A stretch of DNA of 49,995 nucleotides. Source: Leptospirales bacterium. Its GTDB lineage: Bacteria > Spirochaetota > Leptospiria > Leptospirales > Leptonemataceae. How positions within the stretch are numbered: the first letter of the stretch is position 1; every line of letters begins with the position of its first letter. The stretch is taken from assembly GCA_019694685.1 (NCBI GenBank), contig JAIBBM010000031.1, positions 1 to 49,995 of the forward strand. Reading direction: 5' to 3'. Under the pieces are notes generated by a model. The model was not told where the DNA came from. It searched no databases and saw only the letters and a list, made by a program, of their open reading frames with translations. The translations under genes were made by a program, and so were the position numbers. Positions 25,497 to 34,464 of the stretch are shown in pieces.

Positions 25497-26846
25497 TTAG
25501 GCGATCTTGACAGTCTTGATGTTTGTAAACTCTCTGATACCAAACGATCCCAGTTCCCTACCCATTCCCGAATCCTTGATTCCTCCAAATGGAAATCTTG
25601 GATCCGATCGTGTCAGATCGTTTACGGATACGCTGCCCACCTTGAGCTTGAGAGCCACACTCTCGCCTCTTGCAGAGTCTGCAGTGAAAACAGCGGCGGC
25701 CAGGCCAAAATCGCTGTCATTTGCAAGAGCGATCGCCTGCTCGTCTGAATCGAAATAGTGAAGAGCGGCCACTGGCCCAAATGTTTCTTCGTCCCAGACC
25801 GCCATCTCCGTGGAAAGATCTGTGAGCACTGTGGGCGGGAAATAATACCCCTTCTGATCTGGAATTTCTCCACCTAACAGCAGTTTCGCGCCTTGAGAAA
25901 CGCTCGAACGAACCTGATCTGCCAGGTGTATGCGAATGTCCGGTCTGGCCAGAGGTCCAAGGGCAGGATTGGTCAAAGGATCTCCATAGGAAACGTTCAT
26001 CGCGGCCACGAATGCTTCTTCGAAAGATTTCTTCAAGCTCCGATGCACGAGGAAGCGCTTGGCGGCGACACAACTCTGGCCTGAATTGATCAGTCGACTG
26101 CTGGCACAGATGCTCGCTGCGCGCGATACATCCGCGTCTTCAAGAACCAGATACGGATCAGACCCGCCAAGTTCGTAAACGCCCTTCTTCATGTTCAGAC
26201 CGGCTCGCGCAGCAATCAACTTCCCTGTACGAACGCTGCCCGTAAAAGATATCACAGAAATGCGCGGATCGGTCATCACCTGGGCTGTTGCTTTTTCTTC
26301 GAGGAAAAGATGCCAGAGCGGAACTTCAAACTCGCGGCAAAGCGATGTGAGAAGAACCGCGCACTCTGGGACAATCGGAGCGGGCTTGAACACAGCCGCA
26401 TTCCCCGCCATCCAGGCAGGAACAGCAAACCTCAGAACCTGCCAGAAAGGAAAATTCCAGGGCATGATTCCAAAGACAACTCCCAGAGAATCGAAACAAG
26501 CATAACTCTTAGAAGACTCGCTCGGGATGATTTCAGGAGAAAGAAATGATTCTGCTTTCGCGGCATAAAACTCAATGAGAACCGCTGACTTTTCTATTTC
26601 AGCGAGTCCCTGGCCAATGGGCTTGCCCATTTCGCGCGCCATCACTGCTGCGAATTCATCTTTTCTGCGCAATAGTCCATCTGCGAGAGCCCGGATGCGT
26701 ACAGCGCGTTCTGAAAACGACATCGCAGACCAGACAAGGGAAGCGCTTTCAGCGGAGCGCAGAGTGGTGTCTGTCGTAGTTTCAGAGCTGATGTCGTATA
26801 GTTTTTCGAAAATTTCAGTGTGCGGATTCTGAGTCCGATAAATCAT
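25497..26846 (-). CDS. NAD(P)-dependent aldehyde dehydrogenase, succinate-semialdehyde type
   Basis: Oxidises an aldehyde to its acid. The sequence resembles the YneI/Sad class of succinate-semialdehyde dehydrogenases. It has MPWNFPFWQ for the substrate/cofactor tunnel, KPAP, the FTGSVRTGKL cofactor motif, ELGGSDP with the general-base Glu, NSGQSCVAAKRF with the nucleophilic Cys, and EETFGPVA. Length is 449 residues from the ATG at 26846, which has AAGGA six bases before it. The frame stays open to 26861, but those codons belong to a relic of another gene. It lies downstream of marR and a SnoaL-like gene on the same strand, suggesting a shared detoxification response. Confidence 0.9.
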   Translation of the reverse strand: MIYRTQNPHTEIFEKLYDISSETTTDTTLRSAESASLVWSAMSFSERAVRIRALADGLLRRKDEFAAVMAREMGKPIGQGLAEIEKSAVLIEFYAAKAESFLSPEIIPSESSKSYACFDSLGVVFGIMPWNFPFWQVLRFAVPAWMAGNAAVFKPAPIVPECAVLLTSLCREFEVPLWHLFLEEKATAQVMTDPRISVISFTGSVRTGKLIAARAGLNMKKGVYELGGSDPYLVLEDADVSRAASICASSRLINSGQSCVAAKRFLVHRSLKKSFEEAFVAAMNVSYGDPLTNPALGPLARPDIRIHLADQVRSSVSQGAKLLLGGEIPDQKGYYFPPTVLTDLSTEMAVWDEETFGPVAALHYFDSDEQAIALANDSDFGLAAAVFTADSARGESVALKLKVGSVSVNDLTRSDPRFPFGGIKDSGMGRELGSFGIREFTNIKTVKIA

Positions 26847-26857
26847 CCCTCGTCCTT

Positions 26858-26926
26858 CCATCGCAAGTGCGATACTGCCGTTTTGCCGCTGTTGCAGATG
26901 CCGTCAGCTGCATTTTGAATCATCGC
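26858..26926 (-). pseudogene. Relic of the 3' end of a second glycosyltransferase-like gene
   Basis: This stretch aligns with bases 32965-33037, the last codons of the glycosyltransferase-like gene. I count about 55 identities in 69 aligned bases plus one 4-base gap. On the minus strand it reads IQNAADGICNSGKTA, against IQNAADGIYNGSKTA in the intact gene, then shifts frame into IALAMEGR, against IALSMKDE. The homology stops at about 26926, so only the gene end survives. It implies that a paralogue once lay directly upstream of the aldehyde dehydrogenase gene. Confidence 0.75.
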
Positions 26927-26941
26927 ATGCGTAGCGTTACG

Positions 26942-26950
26942 TTGATGTCA
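26942..26950 (-). promoter_or_regulatory. Possible weak third copy of the MarR operator core
   Basis: TTGATGTCA matches nine bases of the operator core TTTGATGTCAAA found twice upstream (minus-strand sense). It lies between the SnoaL-like gene and the aldehyde dehydrogenase gene. The flanks do not match, so chance is possible. Confidence 0.25.
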
Positions 26951-26963
26951 CGCCGTCAACAGC

Positions 26964-27350
26964 TTAGCCGGCCTCAAGCCACATCGCATGCTCGGTGTCG
27001 AAGTACTCTTTGACTTGCATAATCTGTGAGTCCTCGATGAAGAAAAGAAAATGATAATGATTGTTGTAGTCTTTCCCGCTTTTGTGGCGCCCCCGCGATT
27101 CAGCGGTCACCGCCACCCGGTTGCCCTCCGCTGTGATGTCATGCAACGTGAAAGCAAAATGATCAAAACCCCTGAAGACCATTTTGAACGAAATGCGAAC
27201 TGAACGACGATCCTTTTGCCCCGATATCTTTGCCCTTCCAATGATCCACCAGCTGAGCTGTTCCGAAAGCATCCCTTCTGCCCTCGCCAGGTCTTGCCGA
27301 TTGATCGCCTCAAAAAACTCGCGAACCAGATTCTTATTTTCTTCCAGCAT
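26964..27350 (-). CDS. SnoaL-like (NTF2-fold) protein
   Basis: Small NTF2-fold protein of 128 residues. The family holds polyketide cyclases, ketosteroid isomerase-like enzymes and many ligand-binding proteins. Seen are an opening NKNLVREFFEAINRQDLARA helix pair, a central GFDHFAFTLHDITAEG strand region and a final YFDTEHAMW. The start is set at 27350 because GGAG lies six bases upstream of it; the ATG at 27356 directly touches the Shine-Dalgarno. It sits between marR and the aldehyde dehydrogenase and has an operator-like palindrome in front. Substrate unknown. Confidence 0.8.
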   Translation of the reverse strand: MLEENKNLVREFFEAINRQDLARAEGMLSEQLSWWIIGRAKISGQKDRRSVRISFKMVFRGFDHFAFTLHDITAEGNRVAVTAESRGRHKSGKDYNNHYHFLFFIEDSQIMQVKEYFDTEHAMWLEAG

Positions 27351-27391
27351 ATTCATCTCCTTTGTTCCGCTCTTTTCGAATCGGAATCTAT

Positions 27392-27413
27392 TTTATTTTG
27401 ACATCAAACTAAT
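27392..27413 (-). promoter_or_regulatory. Operator-like palindrome O2 upstream of SnoaL-like gene
   Basis: The core TTTGACATCAAA (27397-27408) is identical to the core of O1 at 27848-27871. Aligned over 24 bases the two sites agree at about 19 positions. It lies in the short gap between marR and the SnoaL-like gene, where MarR binding could control the downstream genes separately. Confidence 0.6.
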
Positions 27414-27423
27414 GCATAAAAAA

Positions 27424-27849
27424 TTACTCCTCCATATTCTGATAAACCCGGAACAGCAGGCGGGTAAACTCTTCGCGCTCCGCTGCAGAAAAACCTTTGA
27501 AGATCCTGGTCACGACTCCGCGCGAGGCTCCAATGACCTTACGCGCCGCGATCTTTCCTTTTGGCGTGAGTGCCATAAAGTAGGAACGAGTATCGTGCGG
27601 CGCAACCGTTCGCTGCGCCAGTCCAACTTTCTCGAGCTTATCTGCCAGGGCCGTTACTGTTGACGTGTCTCGCTCTATCAGGCGCGCAAGATCCTGCATT
27701 GCCTTCGGGCCGTCCATGAGCGCATACAAAACCGAGCCGTGGGCGGGCGCAATTTTGCCCACTTTCAACCCATCGATTTCATGCTGAAAATGCTTCTGAA
27801 TTCGGTCTCTCGTACGCGAAAGCAGATGAATGATTCTCCTGGAATCCAT
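27424..27849 (-). CDS. MarR-family transcriptional regulator
   Basis: A 141-residue winged-helix repressor. The helix-turn-helix is in AMQDLARLIERDTSTVTALADKL, followed by the wing AQRTVAPHDTRSYFMALTPKGK, and long N- and C-terminal dimerisation helices. MarR proteins usually repress their own operon and are released by small phenolic or oxidising ligands. The ATG lies inside a perfect palindrome (O1), strong support for autoregulation. Targets are probably the SnoaL-like and aldehyde dehydrogenase genes downstream. Confidence 0.9.
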   Translation of the reverse strand: MDSRRIIHLLSRTRDRIQKHFQHEIDGLKVGKIAPAHGSVLYALMDGPKAMQDLARLIERDTSTVTALADKLEKVGLAQRTVAPHDTRSYFMALTPKGKIAARKVIGASRGVVTRIFKGFSAAEREEFTRLLFRVYQNMEE

Positions 27850-27871
27850 TTACTTTGACATCAAAGTAAAT
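27848..27871. promoter_or_regulatory. Perfect palindrome O1 at the marR start
   Basis: ATTTACTTTGA, two bases (CA), then TCAAAGTAAAT: an exact 11-base inverted repeat overlapping the marR start codon (27847-27849). Size and symmetry fit a MarR dimer operator. Confidence 0.75.
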
Positions 27872-27916
27872 ACCCGGGCTATGTCAAGATGATTTCAAAC
27901 CCGCAATGATCGCTTG

Positions 27917-28984
27917 TTACCGAACCTTCATCTTCATGAGTGTGTAGTCGGTGCCCTGCAACCAGAAGAATTCCCCACCATCGAGTGTGAATGCGGAGAT
28001 GTCATCGTCTGTTGAGTAAAGCCTTTCGATCTTGCCCGCCGCGCTCTCTTTTTCGAGAAAATGGTGAGCCCTCCGACCGGGATTGGCCGGTCCAAAATAT
28101 TCAATCCGCAACCAGTATCTGTTCTGACCCATCTCAAAGTAAGGATACGGCGCTATTTTCTTTGCATCGCCGCCTGACGTTGGAATTTCAAAATATCCGA
28201 GATCATCCGTCCAGCTGTTCTTCTGGTAGTGTCGTCCGCTTCTAAAACGAATGTTTCCGCCGCTTATACTCAGTTCGGTAGGGTTGTCCAAACCGGACGC
28301 GAGCAACTCAGGTTTCCCACCGTTTTTTCTTACTCTGTAGATTTTGCCGTCCATGTTATACACATGGTCCGCGAGACCGGAGATGGTTCTATGAAACGTT
28401 CCACCTTCTGACCAGTATACGAACTGCGAATCCACACATAGTCCAGATCCGGCGCGCACACGCGAAGCGAGATCCATCACGGACAGATCCTTCTTGTCGA
28501 TTCGAACCAGAGATCCGCCTTCGTAGGTCCCGGCAGTATCTGCAATCCAGTTGTCAAACTGACCGCGGCCATACGTCAGGACAAACACGAACGCATGGTC
28601 TAGCTGCAAGTGAAGCGGTTGAGATTGCGCGAGGCTGTTTACTTTCATCACACTCTCTGGAGATCCGCCTGTTTTCTTCACCCGGCGCACACCATCCAAC
28701 CCGGGTGGTGCCTCCCGCTGTGTCCAATAGACATATGAATCATCCACCGCGATTCGCCCCGGCCGATATTGGCTCTCTTCAAACACCGAAGTGCGATACG
28801 GCACAAGGAGCGTACCCCGCGAGCCATCCCGACCGACGCTGCGAATCCCATCGAGTGTGGATCCGAATACAGTTCTTCCATCCACGCTCAGTTCACCAAC
28901 TTCCCAGTGTTCCGCCAGCCTGGTTGGCCCCTGACACGCGGTCAGCGTAAGGGAAAAAAGAAAGATATGCCGTCTAACGTTCAT
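27917..28984 (-). CDS. Propeller-like lipoprotein (DUF5050-type)
   Basis: Exported lipoprotein of 355 residues, lipobox LTAC (Cys17). The mature part is a series of beta-rich units of about 45-60 residues in which YVYWT/FVYWSE/FFWLQ strands recur. Each follows a D-x-x motif and precedes a V-x-K-x-G-G turn, such as GVRRVKKTGGSPE and IYRVRKNGGKPE. This is typical of DUF5050-like six-bladed propellers. Surface or periplasmic ligand binding is possible; no enzyme motif seen. It is followed upstream (same strand) by the Dph6-like gene after 15 bases. Confidence 0.75.
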   Translation of the reverse strand: MNVRRHIFLFSLTLTACQGPTRLAEHWEVGELSVDGRTVFGSTLDGIRSVGRDGSRGTLLVPYRTSVFEESQYRPGRIAVDDSYVYWTQREAPPGLDGVRRVKKTGGSPESVMKVNSLAQSQPLHLQLDHAFVFVLTYGRGQFDNWIADTAGTYEGGSLVRIDKKDLSVMDLASRVRAGSGLCVDSQFVYWSEGGTFHRTISGLADHVYNMDGKIYRVRKNGGKPELLASGLDNPTELSISGGNIRFRSGRHYQKNSWTDDLGYFEIPTSGGDAKKIAPYPYFEMGQNRYWLRIEYFGPANPGRRAHHFLEKESAAGKIERLYSTDDDISAFTLDGGEFFWLQGTDYTLMKMKVR

Positions 28985-28999
28985 TTCTGATCCTCCTCC

Positions 29000-29713
29000 T
29001 CATGGGACCGTCTCAATGTCCTGGAAGTAGAATCCTATGGGCTTCCCTCCCTGAGGTGCAGGATACTCACGATAGACGACTTCCCTCTTTGCAACAGGAA
29101 TGGGCGATTGGAAAATGGGACCGTCGAAAACGAATGTGTGAAATTCGCCGTTCTCACCGCAAGGATCTACATTCTCCGGAAGGTCGTTCAAAAAATCAGA
29201 GTCAATGATTCTCCCTGCAAAAGACTGATCCAGTAGCGATGAATCCACGCATACGAGCATGGTCTTAAATCCCAGGTCCAGGAATTCGCGAATCAGTTCC
29301 GACGTATCTCTTTTCCACAGAGGAAACAGACCCTGCAACCCTTGCGTTGCCAGCTTCTCTTCTCTGTAGCGCCTGAGGTCTTCTAGAAAAATATCTCCGA
29401 AAATCGCATGCGTGCACTGATCTGCGACGAGGTCAGTTACCAGACGCGACATCAACGATTCGTATTCCTTCATGTCTGGAGACTCGGGAAGATAGAGTTT
29501 GCGCATGGGAATCCCGAGCGCCTCTGCCTGCGCGTCCAGCAAGCTCTCCCTCACTCCGTGCATGGAGATTCGACCATGATGCGCGTTCACAGAGGTCACC
29601 AGATGCGCGATGTCGACCTCCGGATTTTGTTTGCAGTGATAGAGAGCCAGAGCGCTGTCTTTGCCTCCGCTCCAGTTGAAAAAGGATCGAATCACAGTCC
29701 CGGTAGGTCTCAT
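29000..29713 (-). CDS. Dph6-like ATP-dependent PP-loop enzyme (DUF71)
   Basis: Adenine-nucleotide alpha-hydrolase of the Dph6/MJ0570 family. The PP-loop SGGKDSALALYH is near the N-terminus, with the family motifs VNAHHGRISMHGVRESLL, FGDIFLEDLRRYRE, PLWKRDTSELIREF and DPCGENGEFHTFVFDGP. Archaeal and eukaryotic Dph6 amidates diphthine on EF-2. Bacteria lack diphthamide, so the bacterial substrate is unknown. I start at ATG 29713; the GTG at 29740 would leave only ten bases to the divergent gene. Confidence 0.85.
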   Translation of the reverse strand: MRPTGTVIRSFFNWSGGKDSALALYHCKQNPEVDIAHLVTSVNAHHGRISMHGVRESLLDAQAEALGIPMRKLYLPESPDMKEYESLMSRLVTDLVADQCTHAIFGDIFLEDLRRYREEKLATQGLQGLFPLWKRDTSELIREFLDLGFKTMLVCVDSSLLDQSFAGRIIDSDFLNDLPENVDPCGENGEFHTFVFDGPIFQSPIPVAKREVVYREYPAPQGGKPIGFYFQDIETVP

Positions 29714-29750
29714 AGCTTGACAGTCGGAACAAACTTCCACTTTCTGGCGA

Positions 29751-30203
29751 ATGCAAAAAAGAACTTCTTATGCGATTTCTGTTCTGCTCGCTTTCTGGAT
29801 GCCCGCGCAGATACTATCGGAACGACCAAAGCAAAGTACAGAGGAAGTAGTCAAAGAAGCCCTCGCAGCCATCGAGAAAGGTGATGGAGAATTGATTGAA
29901 GGAATGCGGGACAAAATCAAAACGCAGCATCTTGCGCCCATTGCAGCCACCTGGAAGGCATCTTTCCCCTGGTCGAAAAAAGACTGGTACATCGCCCTGC
30001 TAATGGACCATCAGGATCCCATTCTCACGCCAATGATGGAAGACGCGCTCGATTCTCCGACGGCAGAAAGCCGCGCATACGCGCTGATGATTCTCAAAAA
30101 GGACTTCAGCCTCCACAAGGATCTCTGGACAAAGAGCGGGTGGATTATTCCCGCGAAGGTCGACGAAGCTGTGAAGAAATACCGGGCAGAAAAAAAGAAA
30201 TAA
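29751..30203 (+). CDS. Exported small helical protein, unknown
   Basis: A 150-residue protein with a signal peptide (about residues 1-23, ending ILSE). The mature part is helical with VVKEALAAIEKGDGELIEG and a later HEAT-like pair (ILTPMMEDALDSPTAESRAY, ALMILKKDFS), then a Lys-rich tail. No family named. Divergent from the Dph6-like gene. Confidence 0.6.
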   Translation: MQKRTSYAISVLLAFWMPAQILSERPKQSTEEVVKEALAAIEKGDGELIEGMRDKIKTQHLAPIAATWKASFPWSKKDWYIALLMDHQDPILTPMMEDALDSPTAESRAYALMILKKDFSLHKDLWTKSGWIIPAKVDEAVKKYRAEKKK

Positions 30204-30611
30204 CCCCTTCGCGTGCAGTGAAGGCAAGATCGAAAAGATGGCGAAAGCTCAATTGAAAACTAAAAAAACCGCGCAAAGTGCCGCTGCGTTTCTGAAATCT
30301 CTCAAACCCCCGCTCAAATCTCCTCGATGCCTCTAACAGTTCAAGAGATTCACCTTGAAGACAGATTTCTCGCGATCCAGGCATTCAAATGCAGCAGCGG
30401 CAGTTGTTCCCCCGCGATCCACGCATGTGCAAAGCAAAGAAACCAGAAGCCATGAAGTGATCCAGGTTAAGCAAATCCCGCTGTGCGTCTCACGTTATGA
30501 AACCTTCCGCAAAGCGAATCTGAAATACTTCGAGCCCATTCTTTCACGTCCTCATTCGGCTTGGGTTACGTGCCAAACCGCAATCGCGAATCCGTTCCTC
30601 TGAGTCCGCGG
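30204..30611. other. About 400 bases without a convincing gene
   Basis: No complete gene is supported. An ATG at 30240 opens 32 codons (MAKAQLKTKKTAQSAAAFLK and so on) whose start resembles the N-terminus of DUF1801 proteins, but the frame then ends, so it may be a small gene relic. No hairpin or RNA gene was seen in the rest. Confidence 0.35.
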
Positions 30612-31372
30612 CTACTTCCGTGATGGAGAGTTGTCCTCCAGGAGATTCTCCAGTCCTTCTGTGGTCAAATCTGCGCTTTTTCCAGTCGGCACCGACAACA
30701 GTAACTGATTCGCGCACCTGCTAGCCGCGTCGTAGGATAATTGGAAGGGTCCACTGTGCCTTTGTTCAGCTTCGAAAACGCAATCGTGTTTGACCACTGC
30801 ATAGGCCGTTAGATCCGAAAGCTTGACGTCGAGTGACGATGCACTGTTCTTTGGAAGCGTCGGCTTCGCGAAAATGTAGATGTCCAGATCAGCGAGCGTG
30901 GCATTCGAAGGGATGCGAATTTCAAGCGTGCGATCCAGTTCCACTCTTGATCTCTTGTGAGGAACAAGAGCTGTGGAATACGGAGCACCTGCTGGTGGGC
31001 AGCGTTCACAGTGACGGAAGCCCGCCCACCACCGTACGTGGACGTTTGGCCACTGGGAAGGTGAATGCAAATATAGGCTGTCCTCACGTAGTCAAATGCC
31101 TGGCGGTACGCCCGATCATTGTTCTCCTCCTCACCGGCCGCGCGAATAGGGCAGCGCGCGCTCTCTGCAGGATCCTTGCATTTAAAGTAATCCTCTACAT
31201 GTTTCGATCTCACAAGCCCGCGTTCTGGCTGAAGAGTTGTATAGCTTATTCCCTGACCTGTGCAAGCCCGATAAAGTTCCTGGGCGGGCATCAGTTCCGG
31301 GGACTTCCTGCAATCGCAGCTCACAACCAAGACCAAGAAAGTCCAAAGGCTGTATACTCTAAGGTAACGCAT
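30612..31372 (-). pseudogene. Lipoprotein gene with a single-base frameshift
   Basis: The 5' part encodes a lipoprotein (lipobox VVSC, Cys19) running in sense to about SVTVNAA. The coherent continuation, GAPYSTALVPHKR to the end at 30612, is in the next frame. Adding one base to the GGG run at 30997-30999 joins them (SVTVNAAPPAGAPYSTALV) into a protein of about 253 residues with several Cys. No family recognised. It follows the ankyrin gene after three bases. The shift may be a real mutation or a sequencing error. Confidence 0.65.
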
Positions 31373-31375
31373 AGG

Positions 31376-32679
31376 TCAGTCCTCTGCCCCGGAGGCTCTG
31401 AGCAAATCCGCAACCTCATCGGCACCGTGATAGAGACAAAGGCCGAATAGGTCTATTTCGCAAGAGCGCTTTTTGGCCCAGTACAAGGCGGTATGGCCCC
31501 ATTGATCACGCGCATTGAGGTCCGCTTTCGCCGCGATCAGCAATCGCGTAACATTTGCGTTGCTCCGCGCGAAGAAGAGGGCTGTTTCTCCAAAACGAGC
31601 CCGTGCATTGAGGTCGGCATGAGCGTCGATCAGAACCTTTACAGCGCCAGAGTTCCCGTGCTCAACAGCTTCCATTAGTGGGGTTTTGCCATTTTTTGGA
31701 TCCTGAGCATTAATATCCGCGTGCGCCTCCACCAGAACGCTGACGAAATCTTCTGTCCCGTGCGCGGCCGCTTCCAGCAGGGGCGTGCGCCCGCTACTTG
31801 CCAGATACCCCTCACAGAGCATCTGGTGTATGCCAGCTTGAACGCACTCCCCGAGCGTATGGTAAGGTAGGCGACTGGTAGCGTTAACATCCGCTTTCGA
31901 TGCAATGAGCAGTCGCACCGCGTCGACACCCACGGTACAACGATTACTAGCCAGATAGTATAGAACTGACTCACCCTTGTCGTTCTGAGCATTCACGTCG
32001 GCCCTGAACGAATGAGCATTTGCGCAACCTCCAAATATCCGCGCGCCGACACCTGAAACAACGCCGTATTGCCGTACAGATCCTTTTGATTCGGGTTGAC
32101 CTTGGCCTCCAATAGGACCCGCAAGATCTCCGGGTGAGGTTGGTTTGCCGCTGTTGCGCATTTGTCTCCTGGCTTACCGGCGAATAATCGATACGAAGCC
32201 CCGGCAGCGAGGAATAGAGCTGGCTCTTCAACATCGGACGGCCAATCCGCATACGCGCCCGATTTGATGATGCTTCTGACCTCATCAACATCATCGCTCT
32301 TAATCGCAGTCTCGAACCGTGTTTGAAGCAAATATTGCCGCCTCAACTGCTCCCGTATTGCAGGTTCATCGAGTTTTTGTCCGGGTTCAGGGCGGCTCGC
32401 CGGGTTACTCTTCCCTGCGTTGAGCCCTGGATTTGTTGTTGTGGGTGAAGTGTTCGTGGTCCGCCGCATGGACTCCTGTCTGGCATTTTCCTGGGCCCTT
32501 TCGTACGAGCGCTGTAGTTCAGTATTTGCGCTATTCCACCGTTGCTGATTGTTATAATCCCGCATCTGCTGGCGTTGTTGTTGCGCACGATCGTATGCCG
32601 GATCGCCGTCCACACGAGTGCACAAAGAAACGAACAAAATGATCAGAAAGATGAGAGAATTCCTCTTATCTAGAAGCAT
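31376..32679 (-). pseudogene. Secreted ankyrin-repeat protein gene with a single-base frameshift
   Basis: The 5' part has a signal peptide, a Gln/Asn/Arg-rich stretch (DRAQQQRQQMRDYNNQQRW), a Thr/Pro-rich spacer and two ankyrin units, ending ...QMLIRSG then a TGA. The next unit, ADVNAQNDKGESVLYYL, continues one frame over and is followed by about five more ankyrin units (GRTPLLEAAAHGTEDFVSVL, KTPLMEAVEHGNSG, GETALFFARSNANV, GHTALYWAKKR). Adding one base in the CCC run at 32002-32004 restores RSGADVNAQ, giving about 434 residues. Ankyrin repeats bind proteins; the target is unknown. Confidence 0.8.
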
Positions 32680-32953
32680 GGCGTGAGCTTACTATTCTGC
32701 TCTGCAAGTGTAAAGAAGATTTGCCTTAAATCCGATGGCTCCTCTCGCAATAAATGCACGGATGGAGTATGCTCAGGGCAGTCGTGTGTTTGACAGGCCC
32801 CAGCGCTGCGTATGTCCTAGCATGGCATGTCTTTTCATTGAAGCGCAGTGTGGCGCCAACCAGGTTTCAGAGTATTCAGACGCGGGTCATTGCTTGAAAA
32901 CCAGGTTCTTTTCGCTCCCTTTCCAAGATCCTGTTATGGTTTCAGAATGCACA

Positions 32954-34357
32954 TCATTCGTCTTTCATCGAAAGCGCAATATCCACTGCTGTTTTGCTGC
33001 CATTGTAAATGCCGTCCGCCGCATTTTGAATCACTGCCTCTGACATCTGACGCAACAAATCACGATCTGAAATCATTTTACGAAGAAGGGCGGCTGCATC
33101 AGACGGACTCCTGCATTCTGCCGTTCCTTCTCCCAGCTCCATCGAGCGAACTGCAGAAGCGGCTTCGTGATCCCCCACTCTCTTTGCGAATAACTTGGGA
33201 ACGGGGAAAAACGCAAGTTCCCCTGGTTTCGTAGAGAGAAGATCACAACGACGGATCAAGAGATCCGTTGCAGTGAATGCCTCATAGTGCGAAGAAAAAA
33301 GAAACACCACTGCATTTCGCGCCGGATCGTCTCCATGCAAAGGGTACGCGCTACAGAATGTCTGCAAATCCGAAAAGGACTCCACGGTCGAATAACCAAT
33401 CTTCAATTTATCAAAAGCAGTGCGAACTGCATCTGCCACTTCAGCATGATCTCCTGCATTCACCCAGAGATGAACCTGCCCGGATCGGATCAGATCCACA
33501 ATCGCCTGGATGAATCGCGAAAGATAACTCTTTTGCGCCCCCGCGCCGCCAACAGAAAAAAGCACGCGCACTGGCTTCTTCGCGTCCAGTCTTTCCATGC
33601 GCACTCTTGAGTCTGCCTCTGCATTCACTGCGATGTCATGCGAAACCCAGTGTCCCGCCACTGCCAGGTTTTCCGCGGGGACGCCCATCTGAATGAATTT
33701 CGCATACGCACCGTTACTCTGCACAAGATTCAAAGCTCCCGGAACCAGTAAGTAGTACTGAGGATGATTGTCCGGCACAAGATGCACCACTCTGCGAAAC
33801 CCGGCTGCCACGGCCATCTGACCATTCAATGGATAAGAAGACACAAGCGGAAGGATTGGTTTAATATCTGTAATCAAATTGCGAAGACCCTCCGCAAGTA
33901 ATGTGGAGAACTGAAGCGAGGACAGATCACCGTTCATAGTGACCATTCCCCATGCCCACTCCACGGGGCCGCCCCATTCAGATGCGAGCCTGCTTAGAAA
34001 ACTATAAAGATCGTCTGATTCGCGAATCAATTTACTTTCAGGCGAATCGATTGCCAGGAGATCGTGAAGGTAGGGAGTTTCTCCGCGTGCGATGGCCCAG
34101 CTGGAAACGGAATAAGCCATGCGATGATGGCCGTAGCCCATGCGAACGCTTCCTACGATCAGACCTGCATCCACCTTCGGACCTGCAGTCGCTTCTATGA
34201 TGCGAAGACCTGGCTGGTGAGGCGATTCCTTCCATGAAAGCTCGATGGGGCGATTCGGTCTGATTCCATATCGAATCGCCAGTGCCTCCTTGCTCAGTCG
34301 TGCGAAAGCACCCTGAAGCAAATCGAGTTTCAGCCCGAACAATGGTTTACGATTCAT
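32954..34357 (-). CDS. GT-B-fold glycosyltransferase-like protein
   Basis: A 467-residue protein with two Rossmann-like halves. An early Gly/His-rich loop GSVRMGYGHHRMAYS resembles the acceptor loop of MurG/MGDG-synthase type enzymes. The C-terminal half contains VRVLFSVGGAGAQKSYLSRF, as in the UDP-sugar domain of GT28, and HYEAFTATDLLIRRCDLLSTKPGELAFFPVP, a nucleotide-sugar/acceptor switch region. No signal peptide. A lipid or glycan acceptor is plausible but the exact reaction is not known. The last codons are duplicated as a relic at 26858-26926. Divergent from the outer-membrane gene at 34465. Confidence 0.65.
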   Translation of the reverse strand: MNRKPLFGLKLDLLQGAFARLSKEALAIRYGIRPNRPIELSWKESPHQPGLRIIEATAGPKVDAGLIVGSVRMGYGHHRMAYSVSSWAIARGETPYLHDLLAIDSPESKLIRESDDLYSFLSRLASEWGGPVEWAWGMVTMNGDLSSLQFSTLLAEGLRNLITDIKPILPLVSSYPLNGQMAVAAGFRRVVHLVPDNHPQYYLLVPGALNLVQSNGAYAKFIQMGVPAENLAVAGHWVSHDIAVNAEADSRVRMERLDAKKPVRVLFSVGGAGAQKSYLSRFIQAIVDLIRSGQVHLWVNAGDHAEVADAVRTAFDKLKIGYSTVESFSDLQTFCSAYPLHGDDPARNAVVFLFSSHYEAFTATDLLIRRCDLLSTKPGELAFFPVPKLFAKRVGDHEAASAVRSMELGEGTAECRSPSDAAALLRKMISDRDLLRQMSEAVIQNAADGIYNGSKTAVDIALSMKDE

Positions 34358-34464
34358 CAGTGATTGCCCATATTGAGATACAGTCTCAACTATTTCTCCA
34401 GATTCGACTCTGTTGGATTTACAAGTTGCTTTTACGGTTGCAACCGATAAATCAGGCCAACTTT

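Noticed and set aside
32680..32953. Search for a gene or RNA in the 270-base gap
   Set aside because: No coherent frame, hairpin or tRNA-like fold was seen.
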